Source: Malus domestica
Lineage: Eukaryota > Streptophyta > Magnoliopsida > Rosales > Rosaceae
Direction of reading: 5' to 3'
Assembly (NCBI RefSeq): GCF_042453785.1
Contig: NC_091668.1
Span: forward strand, 8,204,001-8,268,000
Length of the DNA stretch: 64,000 nucleotides
Shown here: in pieces, positions 1 to 11,130 of the stretch
How the letters are laid out: each line of letters starts with the position of its first letter
Position numbering within the stretch: position 1 is the stretch's first letter
The notes under the pieces: generated by a model
Databases searched by the model: none
What the model saw: the letters and a program-made list of their open reading frames with translations, nothing else
Told to the model about the DNA's origin: nothing
Translations under genes and position numbers: made by a program

Positions 1-1788
1 TGGACCTGTCGTTCCTACACTACCCAAGGTAACCCTGTTGAGTTACAAGTGGGAAAGGAAACGTTATGAGATGAATGAAATAGTGTGATATGATGCACGT
101 TTTACGGCGCAAGGTTTCTCTCAAAACGTCATGTGATTGATAGCAGCATTATGAAATGTGGTTAGTATTTCTCCATGAGGATATAAATATGGAGATTTAC
201 GTTTAAGTTCCCGAAGAATTACATGGACTGGTTCAAATAGTTCCAAACCACGGAACACCCTCTTAACTCGTTTTGAGGCGTTCACTTATGGATTGAAAAA
301 TCCGACGGATGTGGTATACCCGTCTAAGTGATTATTTGATCAGTCAAGGATATGAATTATCCCCTTACGTGTTAAACTATGAAGTCTTATTCCAAATTGC
401 TAGAGTTACAGTTTGTGTCGTTAACACGAATCTCACTAATACTCAAAGAGCTTGAGAAAACTACCTCGCACCTGAAGATGGAATTTGAGATGAAGGATCT
501 TGGAAAAACTTGTTTATGCCTTGACTTGAAGTTGAAGCATTGTTCTGACGGTATTTTTGTCTACCAGTCGAACTACACCCGGAATGTGTCACCTTTGAGT
601 ATACCCATGATCGTCCATACGTTATATGCAAATGAGACTCTTGAAGAGTTTATGGAATCTGAAATTCCATATCTAAAAGTTCAACTTTACGCTTCGTTGT
701 ACTTAGCTCATTGTATTTAGACAGGACATCTCCTTCGCTGTTGATCTTGGTAAAGATGTAGCACTGCGCCTATACGCAACCATTGAATTAGTATTAAAGA
801 CGTACCCTGAAGGTATTATGTGGGCAAATCCCAACGCATCTTGAGCACATCTAACCCCCTGATCCTCGAAATGATGCTTGCCTTGTTTGTTATGCTGACG
901 CTGGTTACTTATCAAACCCGCACAAGGCAAAATCCCCGAATGGTTATGTCTTTATCGTTAGGGATATTGCAATATCATGGAGGTCCACGATATGACCCTA
1001 GTTGCGAAATCTTTGAATCGTTCCAAGACTCACCTTACTTCACTATGCCACAAGTGAGACATGGTTAGGAGTTCTTGTTGAGCATATTCGAAGTACTTGC
1101 TATATTTTCATCCATTGTTGAGTCCCAACGACGATCCATGAAGATTATGCCACATATATCAACCCGACCAAGCCATGATACATCAACAAAGTCAACACCA
1201 AGACATATTGCGTCTACATCTACATCAGCAAAGCATCAGGAGATTGAAGTCATGCAAACCGATCCCAGACAACCTTGCCGACCTTTACACGATGTCACTG
1301 CCGAAGTCAACCTTCCAGAAGCTTGTCCAAGGAATTGGTATGCCTAACTACTCATATGCAATGCTTGTAGTTCTCATTTGAAAGTTATGTCAAATTCAGG
1401 AAGAGTATCCAGAAGTATACTTACTTGATCTTAATGTACTTTTTTTCCCTACGATTAGGAGCATTTTTCCCACTGGGTTTTTGCTACCTAACTAGGTTTT
1501 AATGAGGCACCCATCCTGGGCTGATTATACCCTTGAGAGCTCTTCTACTTGCGTCCAAAAGATGTATAGTTTTGACTTAATGCAACTTCTCACTTTTCTC
1601 CTTAGACTATGGGTTTTTCTCCCACCTTGGGTTTTATCATAGCGAGGTTTTGTGAGTTTTACTTTTTATGCATTATTCCGTTGATTTGAGACTCGTATTT
1701 GCCCATTGTGTTGACGACTTCATCAATTATACTTTCAATGAAGACTTGATGCGCCATTTACTTGAGTATTTACACACTCAATGGGGAG
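1..1788 (+). mobile_element. Ty1/copia retroelement fossil (pol part)
   Basis: Translated pieces match copia reverse transcriptase and RNase H: a block with FEMKDLGK around 480-500, a later block with the ADLYTMSLPKSTF region around 1270-1320, and a purine-rich tract just before an LTR start at 1789. The order RT, RNase H, polypurine tract, LTR is that of a plus-strand copia element whose left part lies outside the window. It is clearly broken in many places and looks old. No host gene is seen here. Confidence 0.8.
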
Positions 1789-2045
1789 TGTTGCAGTCCT
1801 ATTTAGAATAGGAATGTGATTGTGTAAATCCTAGGAAATATGGAAATGTATCTTATATTCCTATTAGGATTAGATTACCTATTAAATGTTGTAATCCTAC
1901 AGGGAAAGGTTTTACCCTTCCTACTACTATAAATAAAGGCACAATGGGGTGAGATAACACACACTCACAATTACACATCTCTCTATTCTTCTCTCTATTG
2001 CTGCACCCCCCCCTCTCTCTCTCTCTCTCTAAGGCTCTATAATTG
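1789..2045 (+). repeat. 3' LTR of the copia fossil (partial)
   Basis: The sequence starts with TGTTGCAG straight after the purine-rich tract AATGGGGAG, as expected for a copia 3' LTR. It carries a TATA-like ATAAATAAAG near 1930 and a CT-rich run near 2015-2030. The right end is not clear because a MITE begins at about 2062. Confidence 0.6.
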
Positions 2046-2061
2046 TTCAGTAAATTATATA

Positions 2062-2302
2062 GGGCTTGTTTGAGAAGTGCTTTTAAATAATTGAAAGCGT
2101 TTTTTGAAAAAAAAAATGTTTTTGAAACCAATTCTTAGTAAAAAAGTAAGTTAATATTGGAAATTTTGTTGACGTGCTTCATTCAAGAATTATCAGTTAT
2201 GTGTTTCTTAAAGGAAGCACTTCAAGTGGTTTTGGAACTAACTAAAAAATAGTTTCTTTAAAAGTGTTTTTAGTCGTCAAAAATCATTTTCCAAATGAGC
2301 CC
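2062..2302. mobile_element. MITE with GGGCTTGTTTG-type inverted ends
   Basis: The left end GGGCTTGTTTGAGAAGTGC and the reverse complement of the right end, GGGCTCATTTGGAAAATG, form imperfect terminal inverted repeats around a short AT-rich, non-coding body. This is the layout of a small non-autonomous DNA transposon. The target duplication is not clear. A related but different element lies at 51594-51860. Confidence 0.6.
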
Positions 2303-3476
2303 ATATTGTGGTCTTACCGATTGATAGTTCCATATTAAATAATAAGGTTTTAGTGTTTTAATCCTCCTAATTACAAATTATCAAATAAAACAATGGCACA
2401 TCACATCTTTCATTGTTGTATAAAATGAAATACATGCACGTAGCTTGATGGATAGGGATATATAGTCATAAATTAAAACAAAATTAATTATTAATTGAAT
2501 ACTAATCACAATTTAAGTATATATATATTTGTTCAATTAATTCTTGACATAGATGAAATTTTGTTTTTGCACTCGGATAACATTGAAGTTCAACTCAACA
2601 AGGTTAAAGAATTAGGTTTGGTTCCAACAAAAAGAAAAAAATGATTGTGTTTGCTATCCTGTTAATAATTTGATGTACCTAACTCAAATTAAATTTGATT
2701 GAGTAACATTTACTTTTTTTGTTTTCACAATCCTGTTAATAATTTGATGTACCTAACTCAAATTAAATTTGATTGAGTAACATTTACTTTTTTTGTTTTC
2801 ACAATTAATGTATTGTTTCTAACTTATATGAAATTATGAGTTTAATTTAGACTGATTCGAACTAAAATAATTCAAGTTATACAAGTTGTATAGGAATAAC
2901 ATTAAAGTGTTTGGTGATGATATAATTTTATTTTAAAATGTTTTCAACCTAATTTTTGTAAAATGAGACTCTTCAGATACATCATGTTTTTAATACAATA
3001 TTTTATATTATTGATCCAGATTAACGTGAAATTATAACTGTGAAATGATAGAGAATCTCACATTTGCGACTGTGATAGTTCCATACCAATACCATCCCTC
3101 ACAAATCTATGACTTCTCCTAAAAGAAAACATAGGAGTGTTCACCAAAAAAGAAAACATAGGAGCTGACACACCAACGGCGCACGTTAGCGCAAGGCACA
3201 GGACACAAGGCAAAGAGGTTGATTAAGCTATCCCACCACTACCGAGCAAACGCCAACAATCACGGAATCATCTGAGAAAAACACCATAATAATCATCACC
3301 ATCGTCCTAACCTTAATCCCCCCTGGGCAGACTAGGCCACTTATTCTTCATTAACCTTAATCATTATCTTAGTCCCTTCCTTAATCCTAATTACGACGAT
3401 GGCTTTGCATTAATCTCACGAAATCGCAGCCAAAAAGGCAAGACAAGAAAAGCCCAGAAGCCAAAAGCCAAAAGCA
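2303..3476. other. Intergenic, AT-rich; no gene seen
   Basis: No coding pattern is visible. It holds a 74-bp tandem duplication (annotated separately), and its right part from about 3100 is the presumed promoter and 5' leader side of the gene that starts at 3637. Confidence 0.6.
2657..2804. repeat. Perfect 74-bp tandem duplication
   Basis: The unit starting TCCTGTTAATAATTTGATG occurs twice back to back (2657-2730 and 2731-2804) with no difference seen by eye. This suggests a recent slippage or unequal-crossover event in otherwise unique AT-rich DNA. Confidence 0.9.
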
Positions 3477-3636
3477 CTAAGCACTCATTCCACTGCTGCG
3501 TTGGAGCAAAAGACGACCTGGGTCTGTCGTCTGCAGAGGCGAGGCTTCGAAAGTTTTGGATTTTTGATCAGGGTCTGGCTCTGATCGATCTGTGAGGTCG
3601 GCGGATATGGTGTGATGAAGGAGAAGAGACGAAGGC

Positions 3637-6619
3637 ATGGCTCGGGTAGGAGGAGAATGGGGATTTAAAGGTAGAGGGAAATGGGCTTTTTCGTACAAGA
3701 AAACCACTCTCATCGTTTGCTCCATTAACATTGCCGTTGCTCTCTATGTTCTTCGCTCTCTCTACGCTTCTCTCTACATCTACTCCGATAAAGATACAGG
3801 CCCCAGTACGTCTCTCTCTCTCTGTCTAATTTTCTCTCACTAGGTTCTGTAAATCTTGGTTCTTTGAATGATCCACTAGCTATTTGAGGTATTTTGGAGA
3901 GAACCCAGTTGGGAATTTAGCTTGTTGTTTGATGAGTTTTGTTTAAATTTTCTTGCTTTGGATTATCCAGTAACTGTTTGAGGTGTTTTTGAGAGAACCC
4001 AGTTGGGAATTTTTGAATTTTTTGACGTTGAATGCTGGTTTAATTGAGGGAATGTTTTGTTTGTGAATTGGTTCAGCTTTTGAGTACACTCCGGATCAGA
4101 TTAGGAAGATGGAGGAATCAGTTCGGATTCGAAAAGCAGCTGAACCGGTTGAGCTAATTAGATTGGTAAGATATGCATTTTGGGCTCTCTGGTGGTGGGT
4201 AGATCTGTTTGATTGAATCAGTAGAGCGATAGCTGTGAGTCTTTTAATTTAATGGAGGACTATTCTGTTGTGCTCAAAAGGTGAAGGCACTTAAGAAGGA
4301 GCTTTACGGAGAGGCAGCGGTCGAATTGCCACAGCCTTTGAAACTGAAGATGACTAATGAGATAATTGATAGGTTGAAAACCTTGAGGCCCAACGCAAAT
4401 ATTACTGAGCAGAGAGGTCAATGCAGCTCAATTTTATTTTCTTTAGCTCATCTCTTTTTGTTACATGCATTTCAAGCAAATCGTTATGTTGGACTAGAAT
4501 AGTTAATAGCCATGCAATATCAAATCTGAAATCTTGTATAAATGGTTTAAACATAATTATCTTACTGTGACATTCAACTTTGTCCTGAAATAGATATGAT
4601 GAATTTATTTTTGAACTGTGTTGATTCTAGTTTTTGTATCTGAAACTACAATTATCGACATTGATAACAAACTCAAAAAGCTATCGAGTGGTTATTTAAT
4701 ACTGTCATATTAAGGTTGAATGAAGTGTACTGTTCTCTTGAGCTACTGTACAAGTTCCGGTAAAGGAGGAATCCAAAGATTTCATAGCTTTAGTTTAAAT
4801 CCCTAATCATTAAGCTTCTTATGTTTTACTATAAGTTTATTACCCGTTTGTGCATGCTTTCCCGTTATCTATTTCTTTATGATGTTGCATCATCGTATGG
4901 TAGATTTCCTGCTTCCAATATTTCAACTACTTGTTTCAGCTTTCAGAGGGAAATTATCTGTTACATATCCAGAAATAAAATATTTTTAGGACTGAAGGTT
5001 ACACGGGTTAATGTGAAGTTTAAGTAGATTGCATGTGAAAGGATGTAGAAGGTTGTCTGTTTTGTCTTGACTCTTGAGGAACAAATTGCTTCCCGGTATT
5101 CTGGTAGCATATAAATTTTCTCTAGATTTTATGTCAAACCTGATCTTTGCAAGGAAGGGCTTGCTTTAGGCATACTCTGTATTTCGGTAAACACTAAAAA
5201 ATTGTGACGTAAAAGAGCAAACAATTATAGTTTAATGTGGTTTTTTTAGTTTTCTGGTGCCGTGTTTCTTTCTTTGGGTAGGTGGTGCATGATGACCTGC
5301 ATAACTGTTGTTTCAGTTAACTTTGGAATTACTCAATTTATCCTGTGATTAAGTGGGGCCAATACTGATTGTCTTTTTAGTAAGACTGGCTATAATTTAG
5401 ATATGTGTGTATCTTGCATTTTTTTTAGACCTTAGAGATGTTCCACTTAAGTGTAAAGTGCTTTCACCTTGTTCAAGTAACGAGTGCTTTTTCACTCGTA
5501 CATTACAAGTTTACAACATATTCTCTCATTACTTGTAGTAATTAACTTATCATTTTGATGCTGGGTGCTTAAATAAACAGAAGTAGTTGAAAGTTGGTGC
5601 AAGGAAAAACTAAAAGAAGCTAAGCAGTTAGCAATTGAGACCAAGGCTTCAAATTCAACAATTCTTCATGAGGAAGCAGGTATGGTCATTATTTGTGAGC
5701 TACATGTGGTTTCTTTTTAGGATTCAGTAATTTATATGATGTAGCAGTCTATGAACGGTAGTGTGATTGTTTTGACAGACTCTGGTGTTTCCTGTTCTGA
5801 TTTTGTTTTCTATAGAAATGCTAGTAAAAGCTTTGGAATCGGATTGGACTTGGCTTTTGGAAGACTTGGGCCTTTGGATTCCTGCTGAAATTCATAACAC
5901 GGAACATCATGATAAACCTGAGGGTGAAGAAGACGATTTAGGTAATTCATCAATTTCTGCTCCATGCCTTCTCTCTGTCATAAGACAAAAGTAATCTTTT
6001 ATTTTCCTTTATGAAAAAAAAAAAAAAAGTCATGATCCTTGTCTGGTAGTTTTGAGAAGTTTACTCATTCGGATAGTGGAAACTTATTCCGTGTGTTGAA
6101 TGTACGTATTCCTTTGTTTTTCTGTAGACGAAATTTTGCCTGGCAGGCCACTTCCTCCTGAATGCCATGCAGAAGTTCATACAGATTATGATGGTGCTGC
6201 TGTAAGATGGGGACTTAACCACCACAAAGATAGTGCAGCGGACTGTTGTCAGGCTTGCTTGGACCAAGCTAAACGTGCTAAGCCTAATCAAAATAGATGT
6301 AATATATGGGTTTACTGCCCGTCAGAAACTGGTTGCTATTCTCCAGATATCTACGAGCATAAACTTGGAGAGTGCTGGCTTAAATATGTAAGAACTAAAC
6401 AACCCCTTCATTACAATTTATATATAATTTGATTTGATTGCATTTTGTTTGTGATTACGTTGATCCAGTTGAGTCTAATGTTTCTTGTTTTCAATCATCA
6501 AAATGCAGGCAGAAACGCCTAAACTTAATTTTAAGGACAAGTATTCTGAATCATATAGAGACCGCCATCCATCTGCACCGCTTGTTGTTCCCTGGGCCTC
6601 TGGCATTGTTGGTGCATGA
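3637..6619 (+). CDS. Single-pass membrane protein with C-terminal Cys-rich PAN/apple-like domain (7 exons)
   Basis: Exons by GT-AG sites and frame: 3637-3805, 4077-4165, 4281-4416, 5581-5679, 5816-5941, 6128-6387, 6509-6619. Together they are 990 nt, 329 aa. The N-terminus is basic and followed by one hydrophobic segment (about residues 23-45), which suggests a type II membrane anchor. The middle is charged and helical (about 55-205). Residues 207-293 hold eight cysteines in a C..CC..C..C..W..C..C..C order (C219, C246, C247, C250, C264, C270, C276, C289, with CWLK at the end), resembling PAN/apple modules, which bind protein or carbohydrate. The first ATG in the leader-proximal exon follows a CT-rich region and gives the full anchor, so I chose it. 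Introns 1-6 are of normal plant size, the largest being intron 3 (about 1.16 kb). The precise function is unknown to me; the extracytoplasmic side and a binding role are inference. Confidence 0.85.
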
Positions 6620-7384
6620 TAGGATTTCGCCACTCCCAGCAGAAAAGGACAAACCCTTGTCGTTGTAACTTGACCTGCAAAGGCTTACCATGTTCTGGAA
6701 ACATCACAAAGCACACGAACGAAGGTAACTTCACTGGAATATGCAATCGTGGTCTCCCTGGGTTTATATACTTTAGTTCCGTTTGAATTGTTTATTGAAA
6801 AATAGAAGAAAATAGGGAGAATTTTTGAAGAGAGGGAAATGGAGCGACTGAAGGTTCAGGGTACGCTCCGAGCTTCTTGTTTGTTCAGAGTCATTTTTTT
6901 GCAATACGGATTGTCATGGTGTCTGGCGCCGATGATTCAAGATAAAGAAGTCCTGGTCGGAGGCATAGTGAGGTTTGTCGTTAAGACGTTGAGACTCTCC
7001 CCGCGAATGAACGAGGGATATGAATTTCTGTCTCTGAACGTTGTGTAATACTCTCTAATTCTTTGGATAAGTACATAATGCTCTCTACCTTTAAAAGTAG
7101 GAGTACAAAGTTTTCAGTTTCTTGTTGCTCAAGTATCGTTTAGCTTGTAATGCTCATCAATTGTATAAAGTACAGTTCCAAATAACAAAAACCTGAACAA
7201 ACTAGAGAGAACCTCGACGGTACGAGGGAGAAAGAACAAATTGTGGGGATTTTAGGGATCTTCATATCTTAGTCATTCATCGTATATTGTGCGGTTAAAA
7301 ATCATTTGATTTTTTTTATTTAAAATTAATTATAAATAGTACCTGACGAAAATTGATCGCACGATATACGATGGACAGCTAGGA
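6620..7384. other. 3' flank of the PAN-like gene and intergenic
   Basis: The 3' UTR of the upstream gene probably runs into this stretch. An ORF at 6839-7048 has no recognisable domain and no gene context, so it is not called. No RNA gene or clear repeat is seen. Confidence 0.5.
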
Positions 7385-7660
7385 AGGGATCCCCACAAAA
7401 ACAGTTTTATGAACCTAAAGTTTTCGGAACTGTTTTTAAAATGAATGAAAATGTTTTTCATGAAAATGCTTTTTATGAAAATGCTTTTGGAACTAATTCT
7501 TTATAACAATACAAGTGAATTTTGATAAGGCAGTTAAATTGCTTCCTACAAGAAGCATACATAACTGATGCTCCCTTCAATGGACTTTAAGTGCTTACAA
7601 AATCCAAAATACTATCACCAAAAAAAGCGTTTAGTTATTTTAAAGGTGAGCTAAAAATTT
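7385..7660. repeat. Degenerate MITE-like AT-rich repeat
   Basis: It contains repeated GAAAATGCTTTT / GAAAATGTTTTT motifs and AAGCATAC/AAGTGCTT blocks like those inside the other small MITEs here (2062, 51594). The ends are too decayed to place exactly. Confidence 0.35.
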
Positions 7661-7851
7661 TCGATTAAACTCAATTACAAACGTTTTTGGCACTCCATGG
7701 AAATCCACCGCATGCCCAAAGTGAAATTTAATTGTAAGCAAAAGATTTTATATTCGATTCTTGCCAAAATAGAATTTGAACTACATTATTATTAATTCAT
7801 TATGAGGTTTTAGCCAACTTTCTCATTTTTTTGGTAGGTAATATTGTTTAT

Positions 7852-7852
7852 C

Positions 7853-7880
<28 letters not shown>
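7852..7880. repeat. Poly-A tract
   Basis: A run of about 28 A follows an AT-rich stretch, just before the GC-richer 5' leader of the J-protein gene. It may be the tail of a retroposon but no body is recognised. Confidence 0.6.
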
Positions 7881-7883
<3 letters not shown>

Positions 7884-7899
7884 AACTCCACGCGTACAG

Positions 7900-8757
7900 C
7901 ACTTTGAGAGTCGCTGCCTCTCAAAGCGATTCCAATCCGCGCTATTCTTTGCCCACCATTATTGATGTGATCGCGCGCGAGATTGGATCTTGCTCGGCCC
8001 ACGAAGGTAACTTAATTTCTACGTTTCTCTTTAGTCCTGGTATTTTGGTTGCATTTGTGCATAATCCGATCGTTACTTGGTTCAGAAAAACCAACAATCC
8101 CATTGGATGTAATTCTCAAGTTTTTTCTTTGCACTTTGAAATCATTATTCTTGTTAAGAATTTTGAAATTTCTGTAGGTGGGTTGTTGCTTAATTGGTTT
8201 AATTCGCATTTGGGCGTTCTGTAGCTCTGATTTCAAGCTATGGTTCATTGACATTGAAAGTCTGCAGATTATATTCCTGTCTGGTTTAGTTGAATTTCGA
8301 TTCGGGTTTTCGATTCCCAAGTGGGTTCAAGCTCTTGTTGTCATCCGTCAAAGATTTTACTAGAAAATTAATGAATCAAGCTTAAAGATTTTTATACGTT
8401 TTGGTTTGTCTGCATGACCAGAGGAACCCAAAAGAGGGACTGCATTCGGGTGGACATGTAGAACGATGGAGAAGGGTTAGGGTTTATTGAGATGCAGAGA
8501 TATTAGTACAATACTTGAATGCCGTTGTATTTTCATGCTTGATGTTATATGAGCAATAGAAACCCGAATGCTTGATCTAGATGTCCTCTTATGTGTTTGT
8601 TCAGATTGTTTGATAGTCAAATTTCGAAACCTAAAAGTTGTGTGTCGTTGCGGTATTGGCAATTTGAAATCAAGTATTCAGTTACGTTTGATGGTTCTTT
8701 AGATTTTCGTATAAAGAAATTACAGACGTTTTTTTCATTTCATATGCAGTGAAGATA
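7900..8757 (+). promoter_or_regulatory. 5' leader of the DPH4-like gene with a leader intron
   Basis: A GC-richer leader ends with ACGAAG at 8006, followed by GTAACT, a good donor. The matching acceptor ATATGCAG ends at 8749, eight bases before the ATG at 8758. This gives a 743-bp intron within the 5' UTR. The transcription start is not determined. Confidence 0.6.
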
Positions 8758-9333
8758 ATGTGGTGGCAAGTAGCTACAACCATGGCTCTTGGCAGCCACC
8801 CCATTCAGGATACTCACTATGACATACTATCGGTGAAACAAGATGCAAGCTATGAAGTTATTCGAGCAAGCTACCGATCTGCCATCCTTGATAGTCATCC
8901 TGATAAATTGCAAAGTACATCTGGGTCGGGAGATAGATTCCTGAAGGTGCAAAAGGCTTGGGAAATCCTTGGCGATTCAAGGTCTCGCGCACTTTATGAT
9001 AGTTGGCTTCGAGCTTCTAGTCATGATGCTATGGTCGCAGAAGATATCAGCCTAGAAGATGTGATGGTTGAAGATGCGGGAGAGGTCATCCAACTCTTTT
9101 ACCAGTGCCGGTGCGGTGACTATTTCTTCGTTGATTCTTTGGAGTTGGAGAAGATGGGGTATGCTTTGTTAAAAGATGGAAACAAGATATCTTTTGAAGC
9201 ACAGAATGCATTGCCAGCATCGCTTGTCCTCCCTTGCGGGTCTTGTTCTTTGAAAGTTCGGATATTGATCAATTCAGATGACTTTATGACGATCATTGAT
9301 AACCATCGAATGGGGGACGAAGTTTTCTCTTAA
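8758..9333 (+). CDS. DPH4: DPH4/JJJ3-type J-domain protein (diphthamide biosynthesis)
   Basis: One coding exon, 191 aa. Residues about 17-83 form a J domain with the HPD motif (in SHPDKL) that stimulates Hsp70 ATPase. Residues about 110-170 form a CSL/DPH-type zinc finger with paired cysteines in QCRCGDYF and PCGSC. This J plus CSL-zinc order and the short length match DPH4 (yeast Jjj3, human DNAJC24), which supports electron or iron transfer to the Dph1-Dph2 radical enzyme that starts diphthamide formation on elongation factor 2. The protein is expected in the cytosol. A leader intron ends eight bases before the ATG at 8758. A second in-frame ATG at 8782 (MALGSHP) could be the main start and would remove the N-terminal MWWQVATT. 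Family assignment is strong; role in this plant is by homology. Confidence 0.92.
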   Translation: MWWQVATTMALGSHPIQDTHYDILSVKQDASYEVIRASYRSAILDSHPDKLQSTSGSGDRFLKVQKAWEILGDSRSRALYDSWLRASSHDAMVAEDISLEDVMVEDAGEVIQLFYQCRCGDYFFVDSLELEKMGYALLKDGNKISFEAQNALPASLVLPCGSCSLKVRILINSDDFMTIIDNHRMGDEVFS

Positions 9334-9639
9334 GATTTTAGTTTCAACAGCTTAAAATGACGAGAGCCCTGTGTGTTTCAAGTTGAAATTTCATGGAAAA
9401 TGGGATGAGTGGGATGATTGAAGCAGAGATTAAAGAAAGGCCAACTATGATTATGTTCTCTGTAGTTTCGGCAAATCTGTACTTCGGTCCTTAGAGTTTC
9501 AATTGTGGCAATTTTGTAGTTTACTGATTGATTCAATATAAGGACGTCCTAATTTCGAGATTTTCTCATGGAATTTGCAATTTTTGTTTTTTGATACACA
9601 GAATTCACATTGGATAAGCAATTGCACAGTTTATACGTT

Positions 9640-10020
9640 TTTAATTTGAGAGATTTTAGTGGATTTTTATGGAGTTTAACTGATTTGTAGGAATTCCATG
9701 TAAAATTTTGATTCAATTCCCTATAAATCTCATGGAGAGATGTGAGATTTGTAGATGCTTAAAATACACTACAAAATCTCTTCAATTCCTTCTAATTCCT
9801 CAACTTTTCCAAATTCTTTATATTCAAATTTTAATTGAATACACATGAAATGTTATAAACTTCTTTAAAATTCTAATTGAATACACTTGAATTTCTAAGG
9901 AATTTAATAAATTATCTCAAAATCTTGATTGAAATTTCAAAGAATCACTTAAAATTCTGATTGAATACTCCTAAATTTATTAAAAGAATTAAAATTCTTC
10001 AAAATCTCAATCGAAAAATT
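9640..10020. repeat. Degenerate repeats of an ATTGAATAC-type motif
   Basis: Several imperfect copies of blocks such as AAATTCTAATTGAATACAC occur in one direction, with inverted relatives (GGATTTTTATGGAG) at the left. It resembles a decayed MITE or AT-rich foldback repeat. No coding potential. Confidence 0.45.
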
Positions 10021-10325
10021 GACGGAATCGAGCATCTTATTCTTCAACTGCTACGATTAGCAAACTTTGTGATTTAAATCGCGACAATTGAAACTCGAGA
10101 ATCAAAGCGGAACTTTTAGAACAGCTTAGCGGCCCAGCGCTATCGTACGGGCCCTTGTATGAGTTTGGATGGATCAGGACCTCATTATTTTATTTTATTC
10201 TAAATAACAAAAAAATAAAAATTTGAAGAAACATATTCAAAATTGACGTCTACGATTCTCAGCGATCTGATCAGGTTTCTGGTTCTCCAATCCTTCCAAG
10301 AAGGTTGAAAATCTCTATTTCCCAG

Positions 10326-10478
10326 GTACGATTTCTTCTCCTTCTTGTTAATTTCACAAAAATTTAGGGCTTTGTTCTTCCTGTGAAATAAAGAAATTTA
10401 ATTTTCATCAAAGATTCTGCGGTTTGGGGGATTTTAAACTAAAATCCACAATTGGGTTTCTCTGTAAATCGGAAACAG
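10326..10478 (+). other. Probable 5' UTR intron of the small helical-protein gene
   Basis: CCCAG|GTACG at 10325/10326 is a good donor and GGAAACAG ending at 10478 a good acceptor; the ATG follows three bases later. This is typical of short plant leader introns, but there is no transcript evidence. Confidence 0.5.
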
Positions 10479-10481
10479 GAG

Positions 10482-10877
10482 ATGGGTTCTGCAGAAAAAA
10501 GCTCCCAATGGCGGAGCGTGTTCGATGGCGTGAAGCTGAAGACCATCAAATCAATGCCGGAAGCTCTAATGGCGGAGATCAACACAGCAATTTGCAATCT
10601 CGAATACGCACGCGCCACCGATCTTCTCGGCTCTCCGTCTTCTTCGTCTTCGATGGCGAAAACCGAGAGCTCTGATCAACCCGTATTCAATGCAAGAATG
10701 GCGGACCAAGCATACAAGGCAGGCTGCGCAGCATTGGCAGCTGGGAAGCTCGACGAGGCCCTTCTCTCTCTAAACACTTCTCTCTCTAAGTGCCCACCTG
10801 ACCAGACCTCTGCCGTGGCCAAGCTCCACTCTTTGATCTCTCTCACATCTCAGCAGCTCCACAAGCCCACCAGCTGA
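10482..10877 (+). CDS. Small conserved alpha-helical, TPR-like protein
   Basis: 131 aa, one exon. The ATG at 10482 (MGSAEKSSQW) follows a likely leader-intron acceptor; the in-frame extension upstream lacks another ATG. Residues about 14-50 (FDGVKLKTIKSMPEAL...) and 70-128 are predicted helical. The second part reads ADQAYKAGCAALAAGKLDEA, the A-G-Y/A-A spacing of a tetratricopeptide helix pair, followed by LLSLNTSLSKCP. A Ser-rich linker (SSSSSM) separates the two halves. No targeting signal or membrane segment is seen. TPR-like proteins usually act as binding adaptors, but the partner here is unknown. The stop codon and first 3' UTR bases are copied again 170 bp downstream (see tandem repeat). 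Confidence 0.75.
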   Translation: MGSAEKSSQWRSVFDGVKLKTIKSMPEALMAEINTAICNLEYARATDLLGSPSSSSSMAKTESSDQPVFNARMADQAYKAGCAALAAGKLDEALLSLNTSLSKCPPDQTSAVAKLHSLISLTSQQLHKPTS

Positions 10878-11130
10878 GTTTATCTTGTCCTTTCTAATTA
10901 ATGCAAGCGATGGCTGGAAAGGAAGAATCGAACACAAAATCTCGGAGTTTATCTTTATCTTTTCATTTTTAACTAATGCAAGGATGGCGGGGGAAGAAGG
11001 AATCGAACGCAGGATCTCGGATCTCGAGTGCAAAGTCCACCAGCTGAGTATATCTTGTCCCTTTTAATTAATGCAAACAATGACGGTTGGAGAAATCGAA
11101 CTTAGGATCTCGAGTGCAGCGGAGTTTATT
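10871..11130. repeat. Tandem copies of the gene's stop/3' UTR segment
   Basis: The block CAGCTGAGTTTATCTTGTCC...TTAATTAATGCAA at 10871 recurs at 11041, exactly 170 bp on. A more diverged third copy starts near 10944. Each copy ends with an AATCGAAC..AGGATCTCG block. The array starts inside the last codons of the CDS, so part of the coding end was duplicated. Confidence 0.8.

Noticed and set aside
4821-5027. 68-codon ORF inside the PAN-like gene
   Set aside because: It lies within intron 3 of the annotated gene and has no coding features.
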